A DNA stretch of 64,000 nt from Antilocapra americana (Eukaryota > Chordata > Mammalia > Artiodactyla > Antilocapridae): positions 34,557,405 to 34,621,404 of the forward strand of contig ML660201.1 in assembly GCA_007570785.1 (NCBI GenBank). Reading direction: 5' to 3'. The notes under the pieces are model-generated. The model saw nothing but the letters and a program-made list of their open reading frames with translations, had not been told where the DNA came from and did not search any database. The translations under genes were made by a program, and so were the position numbers. Below, piece by piece: positions 44,445 to 55,910 of this stretch (position 1 is the first letter of the stretch; every line of letters starts with the position of its first letter).

Positions 44445-46040
44445 AGATTTTTTTTTTACATAATAGTCTTTAATTTCTTGCAGTAGCTTTAGATTTACAT
44501 AAAAAGTGACCTTCTCTCTACCACTCTCCTCCATGGTAAAAGACATTCCCCCCCCCCCTCATTATGAACATCTTGCAACTGATGTGCTATAGTTGTTACA
44601 ACTGGTAAACCAATATTATTGACTATTAAAGTCCATACTTCACCCTAGCATTCATTCCTTGTGTTATACACACCATGGATTTTGTCAAATGCATGATGTC
44701 ATGTATACACCACTACAATACATTGTACAGCACAGTTTCACTGCCCTAAATATCCCTTAACCTTCACGTCTTCATGCCTCCCTCCCTTAATCCTTCTGGA
44801 GACTCTGGCAACCACGGATCATTTAACTATCTCTATAGTTTTCCCCTGCCTAAAATGTCATGTAATTGGAACCACACACTATATAGCCTCTTTAGACCAG
44901 CTTTGTTCAATTAGCAGTATATACTTAAGGCTCCTCCATATCCTTTGTGACTTGATAGCTCATTTCTTTCTATTGCTGAATAATATTCCAGTGTTTGGAG
45001 GTTTCACAGTTTATCCATCCAATAACTGAAAGATATCTTGGTTGCTTCTGGTACACTGGCATTTGTGAATAAAGCAGCTATAAACATTTGTGGACTGTGT
45101 TTTGCATATACAAAAGTTTTTAACTCATGTGGTAAATATCTAGGGCACACTTGCTTCATCATAGAGGAGTCTAGGTTTAGCATCGTAAGAGACTAACAAA
45201 CTGCTTTCTAGAGTAGAAACTATAAATAGAGACTGCCTTCCACAGTGGCTGTAGAATTTTCCATTCCCACCACCAGTGAAACTCCGGGAGACACTGAAGG
45301 ACAGGGAAGCCTGGTGTGCCGCAGTCCAGGGAGTCACAAAGAGTTGGACATGACCTAGCGACTGAACAACAACAACCATCAGTGAATGAGAGCTCCTGTG
45401 TTCCACATCCTCTCCAGCATTTGGCGGTGTCCTTGTTTTACATTTTAGCCATTCTAACAGGTATGTAGTGGTATTTCACTGTTTTAATTTGCAGTTCTCT
45501 AAGGACACCTACTGTTGAGCACCTTTTCATATACGCATTTTCCAGTTACAATCTTCCTAAGCTAGGTGTCCACACAGTCTTTTGTTGAGTTTTAAGGTCT
45601 TTTTAAAAAAAATACATTTTGGTTACTAGGCCTTTATCAGATATTTGTTCTACGAATATTTTCTCCCAATATTTTCTCCCAATCTGTGACTTGTATTTTC
45701 ATTTTCTTAACAGTAGGTTTCACAAATAACAAGCTTTTAATAAAGTCCAATTTTCAATTTTTTCTTTCATAGAAGAATTTTTTCTTTCATACAAGTGATG
45801 GCTTGTATCTAAAAAGCCATCACTAAACCCAGAGTCACCTAGACTCTCTTCTCTGCCCTCTTCTAGAAGTTATATAATTCTGGTCTTATATTTAGGTCTC
45901 TGATACATTTGGACTAGAATTCTGTGAAAGTTATCAGCACCTAGTTTCTTTTTTCTTTTTTTTTTTTTGCATAAATGTCCAGCTGTTTCAGCACCATTTG
46001 TAAAAAGACTATCCTTTCTCCACTGGATTGCCTGGAGGCT
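44445..46040 (-). mobile_element. Old L1 LINE, antisense, about 1.6 kb
   Basis: Antisense 3' UTR: 'tctttaatttcttgcagtag', 'ccaatattattgactattaa', 'ctctggcaaccacggatcat'. This passes into ORF2 ('ttgctgaataatattccagt', 'tcctctccagcatttggcgg', 'ttactaggcctttatcagat') and ends at 'ctatcctttctccactggat'. No open frame remains. Confidence 0.83.
45281..45375 (+). mobile_element. Very short BovB-3'-end-like element with (AAC)n tail
   Basis: About 95 bases match the BovB 3' terminus ('gaaggacagggaagcctggt', 'gagttggacatgacctagcg') but end in 'gaacaacaacaac' where other copies have aactga repeats. Flanks ccaccagtgaa (45270-45280) and ccatcagtgaa (45376-45386) match at 10 of 11, so it was inserted as this short unit into the L1. 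Confidence 0.9.
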
Positions 46041-47270
46041 AGATTTTAAAATAAAATTGTTGGGTTATAAAATATTAAATGTTTATGAATACCTAAAGGT
46101 GATCACTGTTAACATTTTGATGAATATTTTATCAGTCTTTTACTCTGCTTCGTGTGTATATATGTGTATTGTGTGTATTTGGAACCCTATTATGTATGAT
46201 CTGTACCCCTCCAGTCTCTTATCTTCACTCAGTACTTTCCTGTGACAATTTCTGGTTTCATTTTAAAGCAGGAATTTGTAGCAGTAGCCACTGGGATATA
46301 TTACACACTCTCTTTTATAATCTATTTTTTGCTTAACCAAATATTGTGGATATATTCTAAAGCAACTTTCTATGTCATCACATTAGGTCATTGTCTATTA
46401 TTCCATGATATACTTAACCAAATTCTAATGGTCAGACATTTAGGTGGTTTGCAATATTTCTGTTTGTTGATAAATGAGACATAAGAAAGGAAGCTATTGT
46501 GAACTTGAGTGCAGTCAGCAAAGTGACCTTTAAAGATGACTAGGAGACAGGCAAACAGGAGGCTCTGCAGAGAGCAATGGCCCAGACAGAAGGTACAGGT
46601 CAGAAGGGTGAGGGCGTTTTATGAACCAAGAGAACACTTGAGTGAAGAATACAGCCTACCGAGATCAGAAGAAGCGCTCAGAGGAAGAGTTTTCCAAAGG
46701 CATGACCACTCCGAGGGTACAAGTCAACCAAACTCAAGGAAGGCAGCAAGTTCGTGGACTTCTGCGTGTGGTGGGTTCTCTTGGCCCAGCCCTCCTTCAT
46801 GCCCACATGCACTGCTCTGTCTCCATGGCACCAAACTCAACCCAGACATGACCACTGAATCCCCTGGCCTTGGTGTCCCTGAGCAGTTTTTTTTTTCCAG
46901 TGGCTTTTTATCCCAGAGGTTAATGTAGCCTATTTTTCAGCTGGCTTTAAATCCCAGAGGTTAGTGCAGGGCCCATACTGGGGGCTCAGTCTCTGTGCCA
47001 GAATTAAACTGCGTACTCCAGTAGCAGGATTTCTGAGCACCTCCTAGTGAAACTAATTTCAGCAGCTACAAGAAATCAAAGGAAACACTCATCAACAAGA
47101 GGCTGGGTCAGGAGCAACTGCAGGGAAATAGCAATTGTGAATCAGCCCAGGATTCAAAGTCTGAACAACAGGTTTATAGAAGCAAGAGAAGCATTTCCCT
47201 CTGAGACAGCCAGCTTTCATTCTGAGTCCCTGTGACTAGTGAAGGGACCTCGAAACACCATCATCTGCCT
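46041..47270. other. Unassigned sequence, with a diverged local duplication
   Basis: 46060-46480 may be an old L1-like tail but could not be placed. A 130-codon frame at 46536-46928 has no motifs. A roughly 31-base segment at 46898-46927 recurs diverged at 46938-46969. Confidence 0.45.
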
Positions 47271-47302
47271 ACACACACATACACACACACACACACACAC
47301 AC
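47271..47302. repeat. (CA)n microsatellite
   Basis: About fifteen CA units with one interruption (at). Confidence 0.92.
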
Positions 47303-47357
47303 GACAACTGCCTGGAAATTACAGGCCAAACTTTAACACAAGAACTAATGAGAAGTA

Positions 47358-47439
47358 TTGAGTTGACCAAAATATTCATTTGGGTTTTTCCATAAGACGA
47401 TGTGAAAAAAACCCAAAAGAACTTTTTGGCCAATCCAAC
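47358..47439. mobile_element. Mariner-type MITE, about 82 bp
   Basis: It is almost entirely two terminal inverted repeats facing each other: 'ttgagttgaccaaaatattc' at the left and 'gaactttttggccaatccaa' at the right, meeting at a short 'cataagacgatg' loop. About 26 of 32 arm positions pair. A TA precedes it. It resembles the short palindromic mariner derivatives of ruminants. Confidence 0.85.
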
Positions 47440-47739
47440 AGCTGTGACCATGGCTATTATGTGTACCTACCTGGCCTCTCTTGACTACATCCTTTGCCAC
47501 ACTGGGCAAACGGCATTCATCTCCCGTTCCGCCAGACTCCCTTGCAGCAACCATGCCCAACCCATCTCCTTGCCAGGTGGGCCATGTTCTACAGTCACCC
47601 AAGGTTAACTTTCTGATTTTAAGAGTTAAAGCCAATTCCAGGTGAGGTCTTACAAGCATGTGGATTGCCTCTGACCCCTGCCTCTGTTCCTGCCTGCATG
47701 AGGCTCTTACACACTGGGGAAAAAAGATGTATTAATATA

Positions 47740-48009
47740 CTGCTGCTGCTAAGTCGCTTCAGTTGTGTCCGACTCTGTGCGACCCCAAAGACAGAAGCCC
47801 ACCAGCCTCTCCCGTCCCTGGGATTCTCCAGGCAAGAACTGGAGAGGGTTGCCATTTCCTCCTCCAATGCATGAAAGCGAAAATTGAAAGTGAAGTCATT
47901 CAGTCATGTCCGACTCTTCATGACCCCATGGCCTGCAGCCTTCCAGGCTCCTCTGTCCATGGGATTTTCCAGGCAAGAGTACTGGAGTGGGGTGCCATTG
48001 CCTTTTCCG
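47740..48009 (-). mobile_element. BOV-A2 dimeric SINE with perfect 11-base duplication
   Basis: Tail remnant (ctg)n, monomer, 'gaaaattgaaagtgaag' linker, second monomer and the end 'gtgccattgccttttcc'. gtattaatata is repeated exactly at 47729-47739 and 48010-48020. Confidence 0.97.
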
Positions 48010-48020
48010 GTATTAATATA

Positions 48021-48668
48021 AGCTATTCTGAATTCCACTGCTACACCATTTGTAATTATATACTCCTGCCCTGCTCATTAAAACAGCTGTGAGCCAAAAA
48101 TACTTTATAGTACTTGACTGAAATAGCACAGATTATTCCTTTTTATTTTTTTAAAGTAATAATAACCCTGTTAAAACTCTAAAATGTTTCATGTGATCCA
48201 CCACCAGGTGTCACTAATTTCTCTATTACTATAGATCATCACTTCAGTCTTAATAGTTTGTTTAGTAAAACAATGGAACTTTGTAAAAAAATTCGCCTTT
48301 GCACTGAATGTGAATAACCATGCAAAATAAGTTAGCTGAAAACGACAAAATTTAGTTGCAGATTAAATTTTATTACTGTCGTTGGACTAGTAACTTTTTG
48401 AATGAAAAAGAGGAAATCTTATAGTAAATCAGATATTCCCTCTTTTGGTCTGAACCATCACTTTGTGCTTGGCCTCCCTTGAAATTGAGGTCGTTCACTT
48501 TGCTATCCTGATTCAAAGATGCCACCAGGCTGAGGTGGGCGCAAAAGGAACTTACTACTTGTCAAGTTTCTGAAAAGTCTAGAGAGAGAGTGGAACCAGC
48601 AAAGAGTTCACCAGATTTGAAAGTTTTCTTAGCTAAAATTCAGCAAAGGAAGGTTAAGATAAGCCTAA
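48021..48668. other. Unassigned sequence
   Basis: No gene or repeat was recognised. 48201-48213 (ccaccaggtgtca) is one base from a CTCF core. Confidence 0.5.
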
Positions 48669-48757
48669 GTGTTAGTTGCTCACTCGTGCCCGGCTCTTTG
48701 TGATCCCATAGGCTGTAGCCCCTGAGGGATCTGTCCGTGAAATTCTCCAGACAAGAA
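48669..48757 (-). mobile_element. Bov-tA SINE scrap
   Basis: Antisense 'gttagttgctcactcgtgcc', 'ggctctttgtgatcccatag' and 'gaaattctccagacaagaat'. It breaks off before the tRNA-related head. Confidence 0.85.
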
Positions 48758-48846
48758 TAAACAAAAGGATGAGGAAAAAAAAAACCTGTTTTTGAGAAAG
48801 CATGAATTTCAATACGTTGTTTTTAGGATGTGGCTTATTACTCTAA

Positions 48847-49065
48847 GGCAGTGATTATCAGTCAAAGAAGATTTCACCTCCCAAGGGACACCAGTCATGT
48901 CTGCAAACATTTTTGGAAATGGTGGTAAGGGAAGGTGCAACTGGCAGCTGTGAGTTGAAGCCAGGGATAGTACTAAACAACCTGCAGAACACAAGGGAGC
49001 CTTGACAATAAAGGATGATGCAGCCCAAAGGGTCAACAGGGCAAACAGTGACAAACTCTGCTCAA
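48847..49065 (+). mobile_element. MER20 DNA transposon relic
   Basis: 'gcagtgattatcagtcaaag', 'tcccaagggacaccagtcat', 'gtctgcaaacatttttggaa', 'agccagggatagtactaaac' and 'aacctgcagaacacaaggga' follow MER20. It is the second copy in this window, in the same orientation as the one at 2.2 kb. Confidence 0.75.
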
Positions 49066-49084
49066 GAAAGATACAGACTCCAGC

Positions 49085-49280
49085 AAGGACCCTGGAGTCA
49101 GACAGACTGAGTTTCAAATCCTCGATGCATCACCTGATAACAGAGTGATTCTAGGGGAGTTATAAAACCTTTCTAGGTTTTGATCTCTTATTTATAAAAT
49201 AGGGATGATGAAACCTATATTCCAAGGAAATGAGAGAAGCAGCCTGGGACATTGGAATGGCTCAATAAGTGTCAGCCTCA
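49085..49280 (+). mobile_element. MIR SINE relic
   Basis: 'ggaccctggagtcagacaga', 'ctgagtttcaaatcctcgat', 'ctcttatttataaaataggg' and 'ttggaatggctcaataagtg'. It is a nearly full MIR in sense. Confidence 0.8.
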
Positions 49281-49525
49281 TTTTTACATTAAGGTTAAAA
49301 CCTTAAGGTATATATACTCCTCTTTTCTCTCAATTAGAAGAGTCCTTACAACTCCGTGAGGGATGTTCTACTCTTATATAGAAGTCTCTTCCTGAAATCG
49401 TGTGTTTCAGAAGAACGCGCTCAAAGGACCTGGAGGAAACTGGCCAGTCACACCAGCAAGGACTGACAGGGCCCCAGACTGCTTTTCCACAGGGCACATC
49501 AGCTGCACAAAAATGCTCCTGAGGG

Positions 49526-49735
49526 GCTGTTCCTGGTGGTCCAGTGGTTAAGATTCTACCTTGCAATGCAGAGGATGCGAGCTTGATCCCTAGTCAGGGA
49601 ACTAAGATCCCACCTGACACAGAGCAACTAAATCCATGTGCCACAACTAAAGGATCTACACGCCGCAATGAAAGATCCTGTAGGACGCAATGAAGACCCG
49701 ACACAGCCAAATAAATGATTTTTTTTTTTAAAAAG
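49526..49735 (+). mobile_element. CHR-type SINE with perfect 11-base duplication
   Basis: It has the head 'ttcctggtggtccagtggtt', box-B-like 'gcttgatccctag', 'gggaactaagatcccacctg', then the longer unique part with 'gaaagatcctgtaggacgc' and an A-rich tail. gctcctgaggg is repeated at 49515-49525 and 49736-49746. Confidence 0.96.
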
Positions 49736-49862
49736 GCTCCTGAGGGCTGAGAAGTACTTTACAGCCCAGAAAGGGTCACTGAGCTTTCTGACAGCACCAG
49801 ACACAGCTGAGCTGACACGTGTCAGACCACAGGATGCCCAGCCAGCCCGAAGTGATGCCAAA

Positions 49863-50157
49863 CTGAAAGTCACTCAGTCATGTCCGACTGTTTGTAACCC
49901 CCTGGACTGCAGCCTACCAGGCTCCTCTGTCCTTGAAATTCTCCAGGCCAGAATACTCCATTCCTTTCTCCAGGGGATCTTCCTGACCCAGGGATCGACC
50001 CCAAGCCCCTCACATTGCAGGTTACCATCTGAACCACCAGTGAAGCCCAAGAATACTGGAGTGGGTAGCTTATTTCTTCTTCAGTGGATCTTCCCAACCC
50101 AGGAATCGAACCAAGGTTTCCTTCATTGCAGGTGGATTCTTTACCAGCTGAGCCACA
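49863..50157 (-). mobile_element. Tandem Bov-tA (1.6 units) mobilised as one element
   Basis: A full antisense Bov-tA ending 'accaccagtgaagcccaag' runs directly into a second, tail-less Bov-tA unit ('aatactggagtgggtagctt' to 'ccagctgagccacaaag'). One pair of 13-base flanks, aagtgatgccaaa at 49850-49862 and aagtgatgctaaa at 50158-50170, encloses both. The pair was therefore inserted as a single transcript. Confidence 0.93.
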
Positions 50158-50170
50158 AAGTGATGCTAAA

Positions 50171-50814
50171 ATCTCTGCCCAGATGCCCACAGCCCTGGAA
50201 ACAAGTCCTTACATGGTGCCCCACACAGGCCATCTGGTTTCAGAAGGCTGTGCTGTTACTTCCCTGCTCTAATAAGGGGAAGGTAAGACAGAGGGCTGCT
50301 TGGCCAACCAAGGGTTACTTTTGTGAGTAAAATCCAGTGGTGCTTGAACAGCTTGTTTCTAAGTCAAGCAGTATCCTGGTCTGAATCCTGAAAGTCCTGG
50401 GTCAGATGAAAACAGTGGTCTTATCCCTGATTGAATCTCTATCATAGACATCTGAGTTTTAATTGAGACATTTGGTTATTTTTGGCAAAGACAAATATGA
50501 TTCTAGGGTAACCATACAGTTTTTCTTTTTTGTTCAGAGACACTGTTAGGAATGAAAAAGGAACACTGTGAATTGCTCCAGCCCTCAGGAGTGAACCAGG
50601 ACAGTCCTAGGACTTGTGATCAACCTGACGAGTCACTGGGAAGTATGGCCCTCTCCTTGGGATATGTATTGCATTACAAGTGAAGACCTGATCTGATTCA
50701 AGAAATAATTTGGATTGAGAACAAATTAATTCCATTTTCCAAATTATTGCATCATGATGACCAGGGTAAAGGTTAGCAGAGCAGGTTGGTAAAAGATTAG
50801 ACTATTTCAGATAT
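50171..50814. other. Unassigned sequence, perhaps an old DNA transposon at 50.5-50.64 kb
   Basis: 'aaccaggacagtcctaggac' and 'gggtaaccatacagtttttc' recall an old MER-class element I cannot name. No gene was seen. Confidence 0.4.
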
Positions 50815-51035
50815 TTTTATAGATTTTAGATCCTGTGTTCAAATTCTGGCTTGACCACTAAATGGCTGTGCCATTTTGGGCAAGTTACCTTTCTGTGTCT
50901 CAGTTTCCTCACCTGTAAAACAGGCCTAAAAAGAGTAGCTACTATTGGGTTACTGCGGTAATAAAATTGTAGTGTAGAGTAAGTGGATAGTGGCTAAAAC
51001 ATAGTAAATTTTTAATTATTATTAACTATTATTTT
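50815..51035 (+). mobile_element. MIR SINE relic, nearly complete
   Basis: 'gtgttcaaattctggcttga', 'ggctgtgccattttgggcaa', 'tttctgtgtctcagtttcct' and 'cacctgtaaaacaggcctaa' are sense MIR with a well preserved core. Confidence 0.85.
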
Positions 51036-52259
51036 TAACATTTAAATAACCCTCAACTGTGAATTAAGAGCTCTGGTCAGTTTGCTGCACTGCTCAAGTC
51101 TTTCATTTATTTGCTTTAACAGGCAGTGTACTTCTCTGTCTTTTAACAGGCTCACTAATACTAATCATTACTTTTTCACAAAGGACCTGAGGACTGGCCC
51201 TGTTTTCCAGAATCGGGATAGCTGTGATCATCTGCAGGTTGGATTTGACTTGTATTCAAATTATACAAATAAGAAATATGATGTGCAGTTATTATAGTAT
51301 ATCTTATTTGATAAATGTCAAACATATGGCAGTAAGTTTGGAAATATAGGTCCTGGCCTCTCATGGACGTTATAGTAAGTAAAAGGTAGAAAAACATGTA
51401 AAGCCATCTGGTTCTCATGTGTGGTAAGCCGCTACCAAACATCACAGGTTTATTTAGTCATAGTGGATTCAGACTCCAGCTCTCGGGAATTCAGCCCTTC
51501 AGAGGTCACCTCAGTCCTGCGGTCATATGCTGGCTCGCGTGATCACAGTGCACAAGCCTCCACAGCTTTCCTGCTCAGCCCTGGAGCATGGTATTCTTCC
51601 CAGGATCGCTGGCGACTATTCTTAGTCACCAGCAATTTTGCTTTTATGCTCATTCTCTTGTCCATTAAAAAAACACATGATTCTGAGTCAAAGCTAGAGA
51701 TAGCAGACATGTTAGGGGAACTGGGGCTGGGAGCTATCAACCCAGTGATTAAGTTTTTAGATCATGCTGATACATTATGAATTCCGCCTTTTAAATATAG
51801 ACCAGTTTCATTTGATATGAATTGCACTGACTCAGACTAGGAATGCTAAACAGGTCACCTAATTGTGGTGAAATGTGCAGCCTGAATAAGAGATTCTGGA
51901 TGGACCCAAAGAGAGGGTGGCTCTGAGCTTCTGGACACTGGGCATAATGGGAAAAGTGAAGAGGAACTCCCCTTCCACTTTTAGCTCAGTTTTTCTGAGG
52001 TTATGTATTTTTTTTTTTTATGGTTTAGTATTGAGAACATCTTGAATGATATGCTCTTATGACAGATATGAGACTTGTAGATTTTCATAAAAGTAATGCT
52101 AACACCTAGTGTTGGGCCCAATAAAACCTATTTTAGATTCAGCACACATGACACTCTACATTTGCACAACATTTCACAATTTATATCTTTTAAATTTGTT
52201 CACAATATTTAGTTTGTTTTGTTTTTTTCCATCTGGGTCTCGCCTGGTCCTTTCCTCAG
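51036..52259. other. Unassigned sequence
   Basis: A 119-codon frame at 51421-51780 contains one hydrophobic stretch but no family motif, and the minus strand is partly open too. No repeat was recognised. Confidence 0.45.
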
Positions 52260-53010
52260 ACTGCTCTTTTCAAAGCAGATCTCTTGACCTATTACATACA
52301 TACAAAAAAGTGCGAAAAAGCCCAATGAATTTTTACAGAGTGAACACATCTATCGACTCAATTCCTAGATCAACAAAAAGAATGTTATCAGAACCCCAAA
52401 AGTCACACCCCAACCTTTTCCCAGCAAAGTCGGTTATTGTCATGACTTCCGAGACCATAGATTATTTTAAAAATTGAATTATCTACTATTTACAACTTTG
52501 TATCTGATTTCCTTTGTTCAGTATTTTCTGGGTGAAATTCAACTATGTTGTGTGAACTTATAGTCTAATAGTTATTCTTGCCGTGGCAGTCTAGTGGATA
52601 AATCCACCACAAAGGATTTGCCTAACGTTCTACTTATGAACATTTGTGGTTTTATAAATGGTCTGTTATGAATATACTTCTTTATATCTTTTGGGGACCA
52701 TATACTTTAGAATCACAGTTACATTATATATAATAATAATAATATATAACATACACATATATGCAATTCCATATTGCATATATGATACTCCTACATATAT
52801 TCCACATGAACACACATATATATTTACTTTATTAGATACTACTAAATAGTTCTCCAAACTTACCTCCATTGACACCCCCAACTATCAGGGTAAGAAAGCA
52901 CTCATTTTTCCATATCCATGTTATCTCTTTGCATTCATTTTAGTCATTTCAGTGGGGTACATTTCCTTTTATAGTGTGTATTTATCTCCATTCATCATAG
53001 CCAGTGGCTA
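52260..53010 (-). mobile_element. Old L1 LINE 3'-UTR, antisense
   Basis: 'gaacacatctatcgactcaa' and 'cagaaccccaaaagtcacac', then 'gtatctgatttcctttgttc', 'gttatgaatatacttcttta', 'ctaaatagttctccaaactt' and 'cattttagtcatttcagtgg' follow antisense L1 order. An AT-rich patch (52720-52830) lies inside. Confidence 0.6.
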
Positions 53011-53624
53011 TTTTCTTCCTCCCAATTTGCACAAACGATCACAACTTTAACATAGCTAGTAATTAATATATATCCAGTCACTGAAAAAGAAAACAAAATG
53101 CTAAAAATAAAATGTCAATGGTTCATTTTATTTCTAGAAGAAATTTAATTTTCTAAGGGATTGAGAAAATATTACTACTAATTTATGCCGGATTTAGAAG
53201 AAGGGAAGTGGATCTGATAGCCATTTAAACTCAAGATATTTCCATATTACAACTCCTAGAACTAACCCAATGTAAACTTAATTAGATAGAATACAAGCAC
53301 AGCCCTTCAATTACTGCCATGAGTTACTGAGTCCAGTTCTTGTCATGAAATTCTGCTTTCTTCTGAAGATCTCAAAGTTAGTAACCACCACAACTCCCTT
53401 TCTTGGTGCTATTTAACAGAGTGAGACACCGATGGGCGATGAAGAACGCATGGGTTTCAGGGCCTCACTGTGAGAAGGGAAAGACCAAAGAATAGAATCT
53501 AGGCTTCCAGCCTCTAGTTTCACCATGACAGGATTTCACAGGACAAGCCACTCAATGATCGGGAGTAAACAAAGCGAAACCCCTACATCTCCCACCTGTA
53601 GGGTGATGGGTAAGAGCTCACTGT
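53011..53624. other. Unassigned sequence
   Basis: No gene was seen. 53490-53600 has a faint MIR-like flavour ('gcttccagcctctagtttca'). Confidence 0.45.
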
Positions 53625-53770
53625 TCGCATCAGACAGCTCTGCCCGAACTCCTGCACAACTGCTGGCTTCAGTGGGACCTCTAACACATCCCTTAACTTT
53701 TCTAAACCTCATCTTTCTTATTAAAGTCATTGTTTCTACTGCCTAGAGGTGCTGTGGAGACCAGAGATCA
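53625..53770 (+). mobile_element. Probable MIR relic
   Basis: 'acacatcccttaacttttct', 'aaacctcatctttcttatta' and 'tctactgcctagaggtgctg' are in sense MIR order. Confidence 0.5.
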
Positions 53771-55158
53771 TGCATGTGTGGCAGAATCCTTTCCAGTGCC
53801 TTCCTTTACTCTAACCTGTCTCATCCCCATTCAGCTGGGGACATATGGGTCACCATTTATATGGGTTGGAGTCCTCAGAATTGGATCAATGAATAAAAAT
53901 GACAATTTCTCAACCTCTGGTTCCATCTCAGACACACAGGGGTAAGGAGGCAAAATGAATCTCCTCTTATAGCCCCAAGACCTCCAGAGCCCAAAAAGTG
54001 TTGTGGGGATGGGAACTGCAAAATTTCCACTGGGTATTGAGGGGAAAGTGAAAGTTGGGTGAGAAGGAGAGGTAAATGGACCTGTAACAGGTCCCAGTAT
54101 GGGCACAAGGAGATAAGTGCGAGATGCTAGCTGTGTGGACAGCGCCCATGGAGAATAATAGGAGGAATGAACATCACCTCACCAGGTTATTGGAGCCAGG
54201 GGGTCTAATGAGAACCAATGAGTACTGGCAGATTGGTCTCAATCTGCAGGTGAATAAAGATCTGACTAAATGAATTTACACTGAGCATGGGAGGCTAGCA
54301 GAGGGTCTGCACATCTAAAACGGTGAACACCCACACCCTACTGTCATCAGGTTGGCACCTGAGTAAGATCTCCTGGGTTTCTGGGTCAAAAGGAGGAATA
54401 AATTAGAGAGAGAGTGATTCTCAACATGACTGAATTCCAATCCTGGATTGACTAACACAATTTCTGAATCATACCTTTCTTTGAAGTATATGGATGATGT
54501 TCTGACCACCTGGTAGACTGTGTGCTCAAATTATTTAATTAAAGAACCTGTTCTGTTTCTTGTATACCCCCAAGTGAGTGATTCTGAGAATTAATACCTA
54601 CTACATGTGAAAAAAAAGAAATGCCTGGTACTAGTCAATGGTCATTACTATTATCTGTGAGATCTAGTTAACATCCTGTATCATGTCACCCAAGAATTAA
54701 GTCGTAATTGCAGTGGCTGTTCTGTCATGCTATAAATAGTTTCTAGTAATACTGTACAGGCAGAGAATTATTCAGCTTCTAATCTGCTGTGGCTACTGGG
54801 ATATAAATGCCGACAATCTACCAGATGGTCTCATTAAAAAAAAATTCTGATTTGTATAAAACATTCTTTATCGCTATCAACCTGAGTTTATATCACAGAG
54901 GTAACATGGCGGAAAAAATACCTTGAGAGAATCAGAAATGCACAATGCAAGTTTTCTGAACACAACACAAGTTTTCTGAGTCCATGGGAAGCCATGTGCC
55001 TCTCACTTGTGATATCTGTTGTGTTCTCTCGAGGTCCATGGAGAACAGCCAGTTACCCATCACCATCTGGCCAGGCTAATTCTGGGTGGCTGCAGCTGCA
55101 ACCCAGAGTCTTGGTAATCACAGCTCCAGGTTCTCTCCATACTAAATAGCTCCCAGCT
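53771..55158. other. Repeat-poor sequence, 1.4 kb
   Basis: No repeat family was recognised. A 91-codon minus-strand frame (53831-54106) overlaps others and lacks motifs. The motif 'gctataaatagtttc' at about 54731 is a TATA-like word with no promoter context. Confidence 0.45.
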
Positions 55159-55169
55159 CAAGGGCCAGC

Positions 55170-55308
55170 CGGAGAAGGCACTCCAGTACTCTTGCCTGGA
55201 AAATCCCATGGATGGAGGAACCTGGTAGGATGCAGTCCATGGGGTCACTAAGAGTAGGACACGACTAAAGCGACTTAGCAGCAGCAGCAGCAGCAGGAGC
55301 AGCAGCAG
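55170..55308 (+). mobile_element. BOV-A2-type SINE reduced to one monomer, with (AGC)n tail
   Basis: The 5' start 'cggagaaggcactccagtac' is typical of the BOV-A2 first monomer. After 'gacacgactaaagcgactta' it goes straight to the (gca)n tail, so the second monomer is absent. caagggccagc is repeated exactly at 55159-55169 and 55309-55319. Confidence 0.95.
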
Positions 55309-55319
55309 CAAGGGCCAGC

Positions 55320-55721
55320 AGATTCACTAGAGGCAGCCTCCCTCTCGAGCAAGAGATCCAGACTTCAAGGTGCAGAACAGCACCCTTATCATTCATAAAC
55401 CCAGTACCATATGCCTCCTGCCTCTCCTTTCAGGAGTCTCCACTGAGCTTTCAGGACCAACTGCCTTGTCCACACCTCTCACCTGGACAGGACCTCTTAA
55501 ATGGACTGGTACAGTAGGTCCTATAACTGCTCCCTCTGTTCTGATCTTCCAATCTATAATATATCCAAAGCCAGTTCCACGTTAATCATTCAAAAGCCCA
55601 GATCAAGCCACATCCACTCCTAGTTCAAAAACTTCAGTATTTCCACGTTAGCTACAGGAGAAAACAAACTTCCTGACTTAGCATCAAGGATCTTATCATC
55701 TGGCCCCAGCCTTAGGAGGAA
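55320..55721. other. Mostly unassigned; L2-like text at 55.54-55.71 kb
   Basis: 'cccagatcaagccacatcca' and 'cttatcatctggccccagcc' resemble a sense L2 segment. The remainder is unrecognised. Confidence 0.35.
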
Positions 55722-55910
55722 ATGCAGTGTAATGGTTGAGGTCACTGATACTGTTTCAAAGTTCAGATCTATTGCTTCTTCAACATCCTTTTCTCAAGTT
55801 AGGTGCTCTATCAGTTTACTAACCTAAAATAAGATTAGTGATACTTATACAACCGTTGTAGAGATCAAGACAGATCAAAGTAATCTGCCTATACGTTTAC
55901 ACTGAAAATG
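55722..55910 (+). mobile_element. MIR SINE relic
   Basis: 'gtgtaatggttgaggtcact', 'tttactaacctaaaataaga' and 'gtgatacttatacaaccgtt' are in sense MIR order, with gaps. Confidence 0.55.

Noticed and set aside
45967..46484. Hydrophobic frames that could suggest a small membrane protein.
   Set aside because: They start in antisense L1 ORF2 sequence and continue into AT-rich DNA. T-rich codons give spurious hydrophobicity.
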